DNA of 64,000 bases from JAJDAH01 sp964487605 (GCA_964487605.1 CAZARU010000023.1:1-64000), one strand, 5' to 3'. Positions 1-8,292 are shown, counted from the stretch's first letter. Made by a program: numbers and translations. Notes: generated by a model from the letters alone, not told the origin.

Positions 1-297
1 GCCGGACCGCGGCCTCCGGGTGCGCAGCCGATACCCGTGGCCGCCTCGGCGGGCGCGGGTCCGGCGCGCCCAGCGGGCGGCCAGCTCTCGGACGAGCGCG
101 TGCGCGAGATCTACTCGCGGCTCATCGACGCGAAGAGGGCGGCGAACGAGAGCACGCGGGGCGTCACCCTGGACGGACTGGCCAAGAGCCTGCGCGCGAC
201 GCTACCGAAGCTCCAGGCAAAGCACGCGGGCAAGGCGATCGACTTCGATGTGGTGGTGCGCGACGGAAAGACCGTGGTCAAGCCCACGCTGAAGTGA
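1..297 (+). CDS. C-terminal fragment of an MXAN_5187-like protein (5' truncated by window edge)
   Basis: The frame is open from the first base, so the start lies outside the window; a GTG at 37 is internal. What remains is a Pro/Ala/Gly-rich linker followed by a compact alpha/beta segment of about 70 residues, beginning near LSDERVREIYSRL and ending DGKTVVKPTLK. This resembles, from memory, the C-terminal domain of myxobacterial MXAN_5187-type proteins, whose biochemical role is unknown. The fragment is Lys/Arg-rich and has no membrane segment. The family name is tentative; the reading frame itself is well supported by strong G/C bias at third codon positions. Confidence 0.65.
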   Translation, partial: AGPRPPGAQPIPVAASAGAGPARPAGGQLSDERVREIYSRLIDAKRAANESTRGVTLDGLAKSLRATLPKLQAKHAGKAIDFDVVVRDGKTVVKPTLK

Positions 298-299
298 AC

Positions 300-314
300 G
301 CCGCGTGACGCGGC
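300..314. terminator. Perfect 6-bp hairpin after the first gene
   Basis: GCCGCG and CGCGGC flank a TGA triloop two bases after the stop codon. There is no T-tract, so intrinsic termination is uncertain; it may only stabilise the mRNA end. Confidence 0.25.
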
Positions 315-365
315 GAGTCGCAGCGCGACCCCCCGAGAGGCCGCCCCGCGCGAAACCCCCTGAAA

Positions 366-635
366 TCAGCGGGAAGCGCGGCGCTCGGACGGGTAGCTGC
401 TGGGGCGCTTCGACTCGACCAGCACGTCGTCATCGCAGAACAGAATGGTGCACGAGGAGCGCCCCGTTTCGCGCATCCGAGCGCACAGGTTGGAGAGATC
501 CCCGTCCGTGTCGACGACGTCCCCTTCGATGGGCTGTCGCGTCATCTTGTCGTAGCGGCAGTTGTCGAGCGCCACCCAGAGTCCTCGAAACTGCGCCGAC
601 CGGAGGATCTCCGGCCACGTCATCCTGCTGCTCAT
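366..635 (-). CDS. Small hypothetical protein (89 aa)
   Basis: I do not recognise the family. The product is an 89-residue soluble protein with no signal peptide or membrane segment. It opens with MSSRMTWPEILRSAQFRG, has a central DTDGDLSNL segment and a hydrophobic strand TILFCDDDVLVE near the end, which suggests a small alpha/beta fold. The ATG at 635 has a good ribosome site, GAGGA at 643-647 on the complementary strand, seven bases upstream. It is monocistronic, convergent with the preceding gene, and has its own promoter candidate at 666-693. The reading frame is supported by start, ribosome site and promoter; function is unknown. Confidence 0.6.
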   Translation of the reverse strand: MSSRMTWPEILRSAQFRGLWVALDNCRYDKMTRQPIEGDVVDTDGDLSNLCARMRETGRSSCTILFCDDDVLVESKRPSSYPSERRASR

Positions 636-665
636 GCGGTTGTCCTCGGAGGGTCGAACTCAGAA

Positions 666-693
666 TCTATAGGCTTGGTCCCCCGAAGCCCAA
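666..693 (-). promoter_or_regulatory. Sigma-70-like promoter for the 89-aa gene
   Basis: Reading the minus strand, TTGGGC (688-693) and TATAGA (666-671) are separated by 16 bases, in an A/T-richer pocket about 30 bases upstream of the ATG at 635. Position and spacing fit a housekeeping promoter; the -35 is only a partial match. Confidence 0.45.
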
Positions 694-823
694 AAACCCG
701 GCCAGCAAGCAGGCGGAACTCTAGAACCAGCCCGAACGGGTCGTCAAGCCCGCAGTGTGGCAAAAAAGTCACACCGCGCCGCGCTCGGAGTGCGCGGCCG
801 CGACGGGTGGCCTGGGGCCGCGA

Positions 824-2584
824 TCAGCGGCACTTGCCGAGGTTGACGCGCGAGCCTGCGCCCATGGCGCTCGCCGCCGCAGCTATGGACTTGGCCTGCG
901 CGCAGTTGCCGTTGAGCACGGCCGTCTGAACGGCACCCGGCGCCATCGTCCCGGCGAACCGCTGGCACTGGCTCTTCTTCGCGGCGTCCGAGCACCGCCC
1001 GAAGTTGGCGGCGGCGCCCTGGATGTTTCCGCCGCGCGCTGCGGCGATGCAGGCGTCGCAGGCGGCGGCGCCCGACGGGCCGCTGGACGTCGCGGTGGAC
1101 GTCGGACGGGTCGGCGTCGCGGTGGAAGCGGTCCCGGTAGCCGTCGTGCCCGTACTCGCGCTCGGCGTCTTGGTCGCCGTGGACGCGGGCGAGCCGGACC
1201 CCGCCGTGGCCGACGCGCCGGCGCTACCCGACGGCGGATCGGCCGACGCGACGGGATCTTCCAAGGTCGGACCCACGACGGTCGTCCCGCTGGATGCAGC
1301 GCTCGAGAAGGGGTTCGTCAGCGTCTCCTCCTCGGCGGGCTTCATCGACCGAGCGGCAACGACGATGATCCCGACGAGGAGCACGGCGCCCACCGCCCCG
1401 AGCCCGACGATCAGGCCCTTTCCGCCGCCACCCGAGTCGCGGGCCGGTGGCGGCGGGACGTGCGCGGCCTGTGCGGCGTGCGCCATCGGCATCGCGGGCG
1501 CCGGCACGGGTTGCATCTGCGCCATCGGCGGCGGTGCGCCTCCGTGGCCGAAGTCCGGCACGGCTGCCATCGCCGCGGTGCTCTCGGAGCCGCCGCCCGC
1601 GGCCGCCGGAGGTGCCTCCACCGTGAGCCCACCGCCGCCGGAGAGGTCCGCGTAGAACGCCTTCGCGGTCTCGTGCCGCGCCTCGCGTTCCTTGGAAAGC
1701 GCCCTCAAGATCGCCTTGCGCATCTCGGGCGGAACGCTCGTGCTGCTGGGCGAAGCCTCGAACGGCAGCGGCTGTGCGGTCATGTGCTGAGTGGCCCACT
1801 GCCACGGCGTATCGGCGTCGAACGGCAGCCGCCCGGTCAGCATCTCGTAGGACATCACGCCGAGCGAGTAGATGTCGCTGCGAGCGTCGAGCGCCTTGCC
1901 GGTGAACTGCTCGGGACTCATGTACGGCGGCGTTCCGAGGACCATCCCCTGCTGGGTGAGCTTCTGCTCCTTCTGTGCGTCCGCCGACTCGCTCCGGGCC
2001 GCGATGCCGAAGTCGAGCACCTTGACGAAGTCCTGCTCGCCCGCACGGACGGTGAGGATCACGTTCTCCGGCTTCAGGTCCCGGTGGACGATCCCGAGAT
2101 TGTGGGCCTCGTCCAGGGCGCCGCAGATCTGCTTCATGACCTTCACGACGCGCTCGGGCGCGACGGCGCCGCCTTGCTCGATGACCTCGTTCAGCGGGCT
2201 CCCCTTCACGAACTCCATGGCGATGTACAGCGTGCCGTCCGCCGTCGACCCGAAGTCGTAGAACTTGATCGTGTTGGGGTGCTCGAGCTGCGCGACGGTG
2301 CCGCACTCGCGATGAAAGCGCGCGAGGACCGAAGGATCCTTGGAGAGGTGGGCGTGCAGAGTCTTGACGGCGACCTTGCGGACGGTCGAGCCCATCTGCT
2401 GCTCGCCCTCGTACACGATGCCCATGCCCCCCTCCCCGAGGACCCGCGTGATGCGATAGCGGCCCCCGATGATCTGGCCGATCAGCGGATCGGCGGCGTC
2501 CTGCGGGGCAGGCAAGAGGGCACCGCAGCCCGCGCAGAACCGCGCGTGCTCCTCGTTCGCGTGTCCGCAGGCTTCGCAGTTCAT
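824..2584 (-). CDS. Membrane-anchored Ser/Thr protein kinase with N-terminal zinc ribbon
   Basis: Hanks-type kinase of 586 residues. A zinc ribbon comes first (C3, C6, C17, C20). The kinase domain (about 43-315) has the Gly loop GEGGMG, Lys74 in VAVK, the catalytic HRDLKPEN with Asp169, DFG Asp191 and the GTPPYMSPEQ activation-segment end, so it should be active. A Pro/Ala-rich linker leads to one membrane helix (about 390-412), then a low-complexity Ser/Thr/Ala stretch and a C-terminal domain with several Cys, presumably periplasmic. The ATG at 2584 was chosen because the zinc ribbon starts at once and the sequence upstream lacks coding character. It is the last gene of a minus-strand operon, 58 bases after the lipoprotein gene. 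Substrate unknown. Confidence 0.9.
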   Translation of the reverse strand: MNCEACGHANEEHARFCAGCGALLPAPQDAADPLIGQIIGGRYRITRVLGEGGMGIVYEGEQQMGSTVRKVAVKTLHAHLSKDPSVLARFHRECGTVAQLEHPNTIKFYDFGSTADGTLYIAMEFVKGSPLNEVIEQGGAVAPERVVKVMKQICGALDEAHNLGIVHRDLKPENVILTVRAGEQDFVKVLDFGIAARSESADAQKEQKLTQQGMVLGTPPYMSPEQFTGKALDARSDIYSLGVMSYEMLTGRLPFDADTPWQWATQHMTAQPLPFEASPSSTSVPPEMRKAILRALSKEREARHETAKAFYADLSGGGGLTVEAPPAAAGGGSESTAAMAAVPDFGHGGAPPPMAQMQPVPAPAMPMAHAAQAAHVPPPPARDSGGGGKGLIVGLGAVGAVLLVGIIVVAARSMKPAEEETLTNPFSSAASSGTTVVGPTLEDPVASADPPSGSAGASATAGSGSPASTATKTPSASTGTTATGTASTATPTRPTSTATSSGPSGAAACDACIAAARGGNIQGAAANFGRCSDAAKKSQCQRFAGTMAPGAVQTAVLNGNCAQAKSIAAAASAMGAGSRVNLGKCR

Positions 2585-2642
2585 CGCCGGCCTAGGGTTG
2601 CACAGGGCGCCCCCTCCTCGCCACTTCCAAGGCGGGGTGTGG

Positions 2643-3353
2643 TCAAGTCGAATCGGGCGCGGAATCTGCGACATTCGTCGCCCCGCTCGCGCCCGCGTCC
2701 ACGGGACGCGCCTCGATGGGTTCGTCCGGCGGCCAAGGGAGAACCTGCACCGACCCCGTCGCTCGGTCCACCAACTCGAGGCGCGTCGCGCGGGGACTCG
2801 CCGGGACGCGCACGATGATCGTCGCGTCGAGGCCGGGCGCGAACGTCGCCGGCTCGTGGAGCGGCCTGCGTTTTCCTTCGCGCGGCGCTTCGGCGCCGAG
2901 CAGCGGGAAGTCGAACCTGACGCGCTCGACGAGTTCCCGGCCGATCCAGAGCTCGAGCGCCCAGCGTCCGGTTCGCCGTTCGGTGACGATGGGGCCGGGA
3001 AAGCGTCTGGCCCGTGCCGTCGCGACTCGGACGCGACCCTCGTCGTGGCGGACCTCGTACTCCCACTGATCGGCGAGCCGCAGGGGCTCCGGGTCCGGCG
3101 CGTGGGTCGTCCGTTTCTGGCCGGGCGCGGGCGCGCCGGCATCCGCGCGTGGCTCAGGAGACGCGGCGTCTTCATCCTGATCGCCCTCGGCGAATCTCGC
3201 GGGGAACACGAGGGCCGGATTCTGGGCTTCAGGGCCACCGGTGCGCGGATCGCACGCGGTGGGGAACAGCGCCGAGACGACTCCACCCATCGCGAGCCAG
3301 GTTCGCACGGCGCCGCAGCATACGGACGACGAGCGACGTACGCGAATCGTCAC
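2643..3353 (-). CDS. Predicted lipoprotein, unknown function (236 aa)
   Basis: The start is taken as the GTG at 3353 because it forms a GTGA overlap with the stop of the upstream pseudouridine synthase gene, implying translational coupling. The N terminus is basic, then hydrophobic, ending in a lipobox-like FPTAC with Cys34 and Asp at +2. After a Pro/Ala/Asp-rich spacer comes a domain of about 140 residues with regular strand-like segments (WEYEVRHDEGRVRV, WALELWIG, DATIIVRVP). The ending is acidic and Ser/Asp-rich. I do not recognise the domain. The following gene is a membrane kinase, so a sensory or envelope role is possible, but that is inference from position only. Confidence 0.65.
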   Translation of the reverse strand: MTIRVRRSSSVCCGAVRTWLAMGGVVSALFPTACDPRTGGPEAQNPALVFPARFAEGDQDEDAASPEPRADAGAPAPGQKRTTHAPDPEPLRLADQWEYEVRHDEGRVRVATARARRFPGPIVTERRTGRWALELWIGRELVERVRFDFPLLGAEAPREGKRRPLHEPATFAPGLDATIIVRVPASPRATRLELVDRATGSVQVLPWPPDEPIEARPVDAGASGATNVADSAPDST

Positions 3354-4243
3354 GTCAGGACGGCGAGATCCAGGGCGGCGGGCTCGCCGCCCAGCTCGGC
3401 CCACAGTCGGGCGAAGTCCCGGGGCACGGGGGCCTCTACCCGCTCGAACGACGCGTCGCCCTCGAGCTCGACCCAGGCGGCGTGGAGCGCGAGCCGCGAT
3501 GCCTCGAGAACTCCTCCGGTGCGGGCGGTCCAGCGCGTGGGACCGCCATGACGCCGATCACCGAACACGGGCACCCCGGCAGCGCTCGCGTGCCGCCGGA
3601 TCTGGTGGCGGCGCCCCGTTCCGAGATCGACCGCCACGAGCGTCGGCTGCGCGTCGCGCTCCGACCGCCCCGAACCGACGGGGACGCTCGCCAGAGACGC
3701 CATGACTCGATACGAAGTCTCCGCCCGCCGCCCGTCGAGCGGCCCGGTCCACGAGCCCTCCATCCGCGACGGTTGCGCCGACAGTACGGCGAGGTAGCGC
3801 CGGCGCACGGCTCCGCGACGCCGGGCGCGCGCGAACATCCGGCGCGCACGCGGCGAGACGGCGAGCAGGACGACGCCGCTCGTGCCGACGTCGAGACGAC
3901 CGAGCGCGTGCAGCACCGACGCAGGGCGACCGACCAGCCGCGCCGTCGCGTCGAGCAGCGACCCGCTCCGACCGGTGCGGTCCGGCTCGGTGCTCATCCA
4001 CGCCGGTTTCTGCACTGCGACGATGTCGCCGCGCCAGCCGAGAACGACGGGGAGGTCCGTCCCCTCCCTGCCGGAGCCGACCGTGACGACGGCGCCCTGG
4101 AGCACGGTCTGGGTGAGCGTGACGGCGCGCACGCCGTCCACGAACACGCGCCCTTCGTCGAGCGCCGCGGGACCCGCACCCAGCTCGTCCAGCGCGCGTC
4201 CCAGCGTCGTGGACCGCGAGCACACCCACCGGCTCGTCCTCAT
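3350..4243 (-). CDS. RluA-family pseudouridine synthase
   Basis: Predicted RNA uridine isomerase of 297 residues, acting in the cytoplasm on rRNA or tRNA. Residues about 12-55 look like an S4-type RNA-binding module (LGRALDELG, VFVDGVRA). The catalytic motif is GRLDVGTSG with Asp118, matching the family's (H)RLD-x-x-TSG signature, although the usual His is Gly115. Later family blocks include YLAVLSA, the ETSYRV strand and GRRHQIRRH. The ATG overlaps the stop of the upstream phosphotransferase gene by four bases (ATGA), and its own stop overlaps the next start, so three genes are coupled. Target uridine cannot be told from sequence. Confidence 0.88.
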   Translation of the reverse strand: MRTSRWVCSRSTTLGRALDELGAGPAALDEGRVFVDGVRAVTLTQTVLQGAVVTVGSGREGTDLPVVLGWRGDIVAVQKPAWMSTEPDRTGRSGSLLDATARLVGRPASVLHALGRLDVGTSGVVLLAVSPRARRMFARARRRGAVRRRYLAVLSAQPSRMEGSWTGPLDGRRAETSYRVMASLASVPVGSGRSERDAQPTLVAVDLGTGRRHQIRRHASAAGVPVFGDRRHGGPTRWTARTGGVLEASRLALHAAWVELEGDASFERVEAPVPRDFARLWAELGGEPAALDLAVLT

Positions 4244-6903
4244 GAGTCCAGCAGTTCGACGGTCCCTCTCGAGCCGTCGAGGACGACGCGCGTCCCATCA
4301 CGCAGCGCCGAGATGCCCTCCACGCCGACGACGGCCGGCACGCCCAGCTCGCGCGCGAGGATGGCCGCGTGCGAGAGCGGGGTGCCCACCTCGGTCGCGA
4401 CGCCCGACGCCACGAAGAAGAGCGGTGCCAGGGCGACGTCGGTGGTGGCGGAAACCATCACGTCCCCCGGCGACACTCGCGCGGCCGAACCGGGCTCCCA
4501 GGAGACGCGCCGGACCGTCCCGGTCACGATGCCCGCGCTGGCCGGCAGCCCGCGCAGGACCTTGCCCCCTGCCGGCATCGCCTTCGAGGAAGGCGCGCCC
4601 GCGAAAGTGACGGGGGGATCCGGTCGAGCGAGGTCCCGCGCGCGCTCCGCGATACGGAGCCGAACCAGCGGGGCCAGGTCGGCACGGCTGCGCGCTACCG
4701 CGGTCTCGAGCTCGTCGATCGTACAGAAGAATGCCGCTCCTTCCGGCAGCTCCGGGTCGAGGCGACGAATGCGCCGATCGACGTCGAGCGCCACCACGCG
4801 CAGCATCGCGAGCGCGCGACCGAGCCATGTGCGCATTCGCTCGCGCAGGCGCGTGAAGCGCCTGAGCCGTTCGACGAGCGCACGCAGCAGAACGACCTCC
4901 ACGTACGAGAGGCGCGCCTCGAGGACACCGAGCTCTCGATCGGCCTTGGCGCGAACCAGCGAGAGCCGGGCGTCGGGGTCCACGGGGTCGGCGCGGAGGC
5001 CGGACGCCATCATGTCGAACAGCGGGGAAGGATCCTCGTTCCAGCGCGGGCTGAACAGCTCCATCTCGTTGACGGCGTGGTCACCGTAGCCCTTCAGGAA
5101 GTGCGCGATGGCTCGGCGCGCAGGACCCGGTTCCAGATCCGAAGGTGCGCGTGCGCGACCCTCGACGATGGCTCGAGCGGCAGCGGGATCGCGCCGCGCG
5201 ATCTCGACGACGTGGGCGAGCGCAATGCTCGGCTTCGCGCTGTCGAGCTCGCCGATGCCCGCCCCGATGGCTTGGGTGAGGCCCTCCGCGCCCTCCGACG
5301 AGCCGCGCGTGACCAGGGACTTCAGCGCGAGGTGCGACGCCAGCGACGCGGTGGCACAGCTCAACGAAAGCATGGCCGTACGCTCGAAGAACTGGCGTAC
5401 CTCGCGCAGCGTCGTCTTGAGCGAATCGTCGGGCAGAATGCCGAGATCCATCTCGGAGAGCCAGCGGTGAAATCCCCCGCTGTCGCGCACGTAGCGCTCT
5501 ACGGCGTCCGCGAGTCGCGCCTGCTCTGCGAGAAGTCGGGCGGTGGCGATGGGGACGCGCGTGAGCGTCCGTTGGGCAGCCCCTGCCTCGATCTCCTTCT
5601 CGAGCAGCGCGCGACCTTCGCCCCTCTGAAGGTCGAGCAGCGCCCTCGAGTCCAGCCCTGGGACTCCTGCGGCGGCCCGCACGAAAGCCGAGTAGTTGAA
5701 GTAGAAGCGGCCGTGGACGCGCCCCACCAGGCGACCGTGCTCCACGTCGCCCGCACCGAACGAAGCGAAGGACCGGCGAAAGCCACGCTCGGAGAAGTCT
5801 TCGAACACCGACCACGTGAGCGGTGTGAGCACGCCCGCCAGGGCCTCTCCGAGGCCCGCGCGACTCCAGACCGTCGTGGGGCCTCCCCCCGCCGGGAAAC
5901 CGTGCCCGCCCGCGCGCCGAACCTGGACGACGCTCAGAGCTCCTCGACGCTGCACCACGAACTCCACGAGGTGCGGCCCGCCGCTCTGGCCATCGAGGAT
6001 GCGTCCCACCTCGGCGAGCTGGGCGAGGTCGATCGGCCGGAGCGCCGGCTGCCCGGCGGCTTCACCGTCGACGGCCGCGGTCTGCAGCCCACGCTCGCCC
6101 ACCACGAGCTGGTCGCCCTTCGAAACGACGCGCGTCTCGAGCAGCGTCCCGTCCTCGGCGAAGCGGAACGTGTCCGCCCCGCCGCCTCCCGCGACGATCG
6201 GGACGCCGAGTCCCAGCGTCGCCGAGGCGACCCGAACGCGCCCCCGCGCGACATCGCCCGCGCGGGCCGCCATGGCGTCGCTCTCGGGCGAGGGGTCGTC
6301 CGTGAGCATCACGCCGGACGCGCGGGCCACGACGGTCGGCTGCAACACCACCGCCATCCCGACGTCCTTGATCCTCAGGGCGTGCAGGTAGCGGAGTGGG
6401 TCTGCGCCCACGGCGGACGCCCAGACGCGGCGCACGGCCTGGCCGAGCGCGTCGAGGGAGCGAACGCCGATCACCGACTCGGACAGGCCCGCCATGCTGG
6501 TCACGGCATCGTCCTCGCACGTTGCGCTCGAGCGAACGGCGAGGCCCCAGGGCGACGACGCGCCGACGTCGCGCCAGAGCGTATCGAGCGCGGACGCCAG
6601 TTCGTCGTCGAACGGGACCTGGAGCAGGCGATCGCGCGCACGCGCCGCGCGCTCGAGTCCACGCGGCCTGTCGACGAGTCGCAGGAGCGACGCGGGGTCG
6701 TGGCCGGCGGGCAGCTCCGCTCTCACGACCTGGCGAAACACGCCGACCGGGAGCACCCACGTGTCGGGCACGTCGAGCCCCACCTCGCGAGCCAGTGCGA
6801 GGCCCACCGCCTTGCCGCCGAACTCGTCGCGGCGGGTGCCGAAGCGCGCGAGATCGTCCAGGGGGACCAGCCCCGTGGCGCGACGGCGCCCGAATCGCGG
6901 CAT
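4240..6903 (-). CDS. PEP-utilising/ATP-grasp phosphotransferase, rifampin-phosphotransferase-like architecture
   Basis: Cytoplasmic protein of 887 residues. The N-terminal third resembles the pyruvate/PEP synthase ATP-grasp domain (GGKAVGLALAREVGLDVP near the start, then WGLAVRSSATCEDDA, TSMAGLSES). The C-terminal end is a swivelling phosphohistidine domain with GTPLSHAAILARELGVPAV; the phosphate-carrying residue should be His845. Between them lies a large helical region. No PEP-binding TIM barrel follows, so the order ATP domain, middle domain, His domain matches rifampin phosphotransferase rather than PEP synthase. The start ATG at 6903 was chosen because the coding bias begins there. It sits 47 bases after a small gene and overlaps rluA-type by four bases. 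The acceptor substrate is unknown. Confidence 0.82.
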   Translation of the reverse strand: MPRFGRRRATGLVPLDDLARFGTRRDEFGGKAVGLALAREVGLDVPDTWVLPVGVFRQVVRAELPAGHDPASLLRLVDRPRGLERAARARDRLLQVPFDDELASALDTLWRDVGASSPWGLAVRSSATCEDDAVTSMAGLSESVIGVRSLDALGQAVRRVWASAVGADPLRYLHALRIKDVGMAVVLQPTVVARASGVMLTDDPSPESDAMAARAGDVARGRVRVASATLGLGVPIVAGGGGADTFRFAEDGTLLETRVVSKGDQLVVGERGLQTAAVDGEAAGQPALRPIDLAQLAEVGRILDGQSGGPHLVEFVVQRRGALSVVQVRRAGGHGFPAGGGPTTVWSRAGLGEALAGVLTPLTWSVFEDFSERGFRRSFASFGAGDVEHGRLVGRVHGRFYFNYSAFVRAAAGVPGLDSRALLDLQRGEGRALLEKEIEAGAAQRTLTRVPIATARLLAEQARLADAVERYVRDSGGFHRWLSEMDLGILPDDSLKTTLREVRQFFERTAMLSLSCATASLASHLALKSLVTRGSSEGAEGLTQAIGAGIGELDSAKPSIALAHVVEIARRDPAAARAIVEGRARAPSDLEPGPARRAIAHFLKGYGDHAVNEMELFSPRWNEDPSPLFDMMASGLRADPVDPDARLSLVRAKADRELGVLEARLSYVEVVLLRALVERLRRFTRLRERMRTWLGRALAMLRVVALDVDRRIRRLDPELPEGAAFFCTIDELETAVARSRADLAPLVRLRIAERARDLARPDPPVTFAGAPSSKAMPAGGKVLRGLPASAGIVTGTVRRVSWEPGSAARVSPGDVMVSATTDVALAPLFFVASGVATEVGTPLSHAAILARELGVPAVVGVEGISALRDGTRVVLDGSRGTVELLDS

Positions 6904-6950
6904 CGCTCGCGGGATAGCAGCTCCGAACCGGGAAGTCGCGCGCGCCCCGA

Positions 6951-7304
6951 TCAGGTCCCCGCCACGCCTCGAGTCGCGCGGCGCACGAGCTCGACGAGCA
7001 CCGGATCCTCGACGAGCTGGGCCCGCAGCTCGGCTCGCACGAAATCGAGCTGCGCGGGTGCGAGTCGTGCCTCGAGGTGGCTGACGGCATCGGCGACTCT
7101 CGCGTCGAGGTACTGTTCGAGATCGATCTCGCCGGAGTGCAGCCGCTCGAGCGCGCCCGGTGCCTGCGCCTGCCCGGCCGCATCGACCTCGGAAGCGGCG
7201 GGCGCCTCGACGCGAAACGTGGTGCCCGCCTCCGCTGCGGGCCCGGACCCCCCGGAGGATCCGGGGATCCGGGGGGGGCCGCCACCGATGCCGTCGATGC
7301 CCAT
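6951..7304 (-). CDS. Small Gly/Ala-rich N-terminal protein with helical C terminus (117 aa)
   Basis: I do not recognise the family. The first 50 residues are disordered and Gly/Pro/Ala-rich (MGIDGIGGGPPRIPG). The last 65 form amphipathic helices with LERLHSGEIDLEQYLDARV and LRAQLVEDPVLVELVRRA. It has no signal peptide or membrane helix. It begins nine bases after the stop of the 151-aa gene, so the two are co-transcribed, and both share the layout of a flexible N terminus and a helical C terminus. That layout is seen in export-apparatus substrates such as rod or needle proteins, but the assignment is speculative. Confidence 0.6.
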   Translation of the reverse strand: MGIDGIGGGPPRIPGSSGGSGPAAEAGTTFRVEAPAASEVDAAGQAQAPGALERLHSGEIDLEQYLDARVADAVSHLEARLAPAQLDFVRAELRAQLVEDPVLVELVRRATRGVAGT

Positions 7305-7313
7305 CGGGCCAGT

Positions 7314-7769
7314 CTACCGGATGTTGCCGATGGCGTTCTTCACGGTGTCGTGGCGCGCCTTCAGCACGTTGGAGACCGCGGTATACGCGCGATTCTCCGC
7401 GCTGATGCGCTCCTGAAGCTCGAGATAGTAGAGGTTGCGATCGACGTTCGCCGCGAGGGAGTCCTCGAGGCTCGGCCGGCCGCCGCCCCCCTGGCCGGTC
7501 CCCGTGGGACCTTCGGCTCGCTCCGGCACACCGCCACCGCTCACCGCGCCACCGCCCGCCGCTCCGTCGCCCGGGGACCGGAACGCCGCGGCCAGGATGG
7601 GACCGCCGGGCAGGCGCCGGACGGCGTCCTCGGCACCCTGCACGACGGACCGCGCGCCCTCGCGCATCATCTGGTGAAACGGCTGCGCCGGCGGCGGCGT
7701 CACGCGGGCGGCGGTCGGCCCGCTGACCACGCCGGGAGAGGGGCCACCAGCTTCGATTCGTGTCGTCAT
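7314..7769 (-). CDS. Small protein with rod-like helical C terminus (151 aa)
   Basis: The first gene of the minus-strand operon. The N-terminal 100 residues are low-complexity and rich in Gly, Pro and Ala. The final 45 residues form a continuous amphipathic helix pair, NLYYLELQERISAENRAY then VSNVLKARHDTVKNAIGNIR. This ending recalls the C-terminal helices of type III secretion inner-rod and flagellar rod proteins (LLELQ...NRAY...VSNVLKA), but similarity is only by eye and no export genes are visible nearby. The start is the ATG at 7769 rather than the one at 7775, since the strong AGGAGG at 7777-7782 is then seven bases away. It is divergent from the TerB-like gene. Confidence 0.65.
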   Translation of the reverse strand: MTTRIEAGGPSPGVVSGPTAARVTPPPAQPFHQMMREGARSVVQGAEDAVRRLPGGPILAAAFRSPGDGAAGGGAVSGGGVPERAEGPTGTGQGGGGRPSLEDSLAANVDRNLYYLELQERISAENRAYTAVSNVLKARHDTVKNAIGNIR

Positions 7770-7776
7770 TCGCAAA

Positions 7777-7782
7777 CCTCCT
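7777..7782 (-). promoter_or_regulatory. Strong ribosome binding site deciding the start of the 151-aa gene
   Basis: A full AGGAGG on the minus strand lies seven bases upstream of the ATG at 7769. The alternative in-frame ATG at 7775 would be one base away and is therefore rejected. Confidence 0.75.
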
Positions 7783-7858
7783 GGAAGAACGAGCGGAACG
7801 CCGTCCCTTCGGTGCGCAGCTCGGGACAGTTGCGCGAATTCTTGGTACTCCTCCGTTC

Positions 7859-8275
7859 GTGACGCGCGATGCCATCAAGGAGTTCGATCACCCCAAGCTC
7901 GAAGCCCTGGTCGAGACCCTGTTCCTCGCCGCCTACGCCGACGAGGAGTTCTCGTCCGAAGAGCGCGCGCACTTCGCCGAGACGGTGCAGACGCTGACCG
8001 ACGGGCGCGTCGACGAGGCGGCGCTCGCGCAACTCGTCGCCCGGTTCGAGAAAGATCTGGCCTCCTCCGACCGACCCACGAGACTCGCGGCCGTCAAGGC
8101 TCGACTCGGGACCGTCGCGGAGAGGAGGATCGCCCTCACGCTCGCCGTCGAGATGGCGGCCGCCGACGGGATCATCCGGACGAGCGAGCGCGAGCTCATC
8201 CTCGACGTCGCCGAGGGCCTCGACATCGACCGCGGCGAGGCGGCCGACATCGTCAAGCAGCACGAGCCGCGCTGA
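7859..8275 (+). CDS. TerB-like (tellurite resistance/DjlA-type) helical domain protein
   Basis: A soluble all-helical protein of about 138 residues. It has the TerB pattern of acidic EF-hand-like loops between helices: LFLAAYADEEFSSEERAHF and, in the second half, AVEMAAADGIIRTSERELI. Pairs of acidic residues in such loops bind metal in the family. The start is uncertain: the frame stays open upstream to an ATG at 7760, but that would overlap the divergent gene's start region, and the coding character begins around the GTG at 7859. The gene is convergent with envC. Members of this family usually act in stress or membrane-linked complexes; no such partner is seen here. Confidence 0.7.
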   Translation: MTRDAIKEFDHPKLEALVETLFLAAYADEEFSSEERAHFAETVQTLTDGRVDEAALAQLVARFEKDLASSDRPTRLAAVKARLGTVAERRIALTLAVEMAAADGIIRTSERELILDVAEGLDIDRGEAADIVKQHEPR

Positions 8276-8289
8276 GCGCGACCCGCGGC
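8266..8289. terminator. Hairpin between convergent TerB-like gene and envC
   Basis: GCCGCG (8266-8271) and CGCGGC (8284-8289) flank a 12-base loop that spans the stop of the plus-strand gene. No T-tract is present. It may serve both converging transcripts. Confidence 0.3.
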
Positions 8290-8292
8290 GCT

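Noticed and set aside
755..2818. Long open frame on the plus strand opposite the first kinase gene
   Set aside because: It is an antisense shadow of the kinase gene: the minus-strand frame carries zinc ribbon, HRD, DFG and APE-type motifs, while this frame reads as Arg/Gly/Ala-rich sequence with no domain. GC-rich DNA readily keeps such frames open.
4369..7416. Open frame of about 1000 codons on the plus strand
   Set aside because: It is antisense to the phosphotransferase and small genes. Its translation is rich in Arg, Gly and His and lacks recognisable domains, and the minus-strand genes have motifs, overlaps and ribosome sites.
7760..7858. ATG at 7760 as start of the TerB-like protein
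   Set aside because: It would overlap the divergent gene's ATG, and the first 33 residues are not conserved-looking; coding bias starts near the GTG at 7859. Still uncertain.
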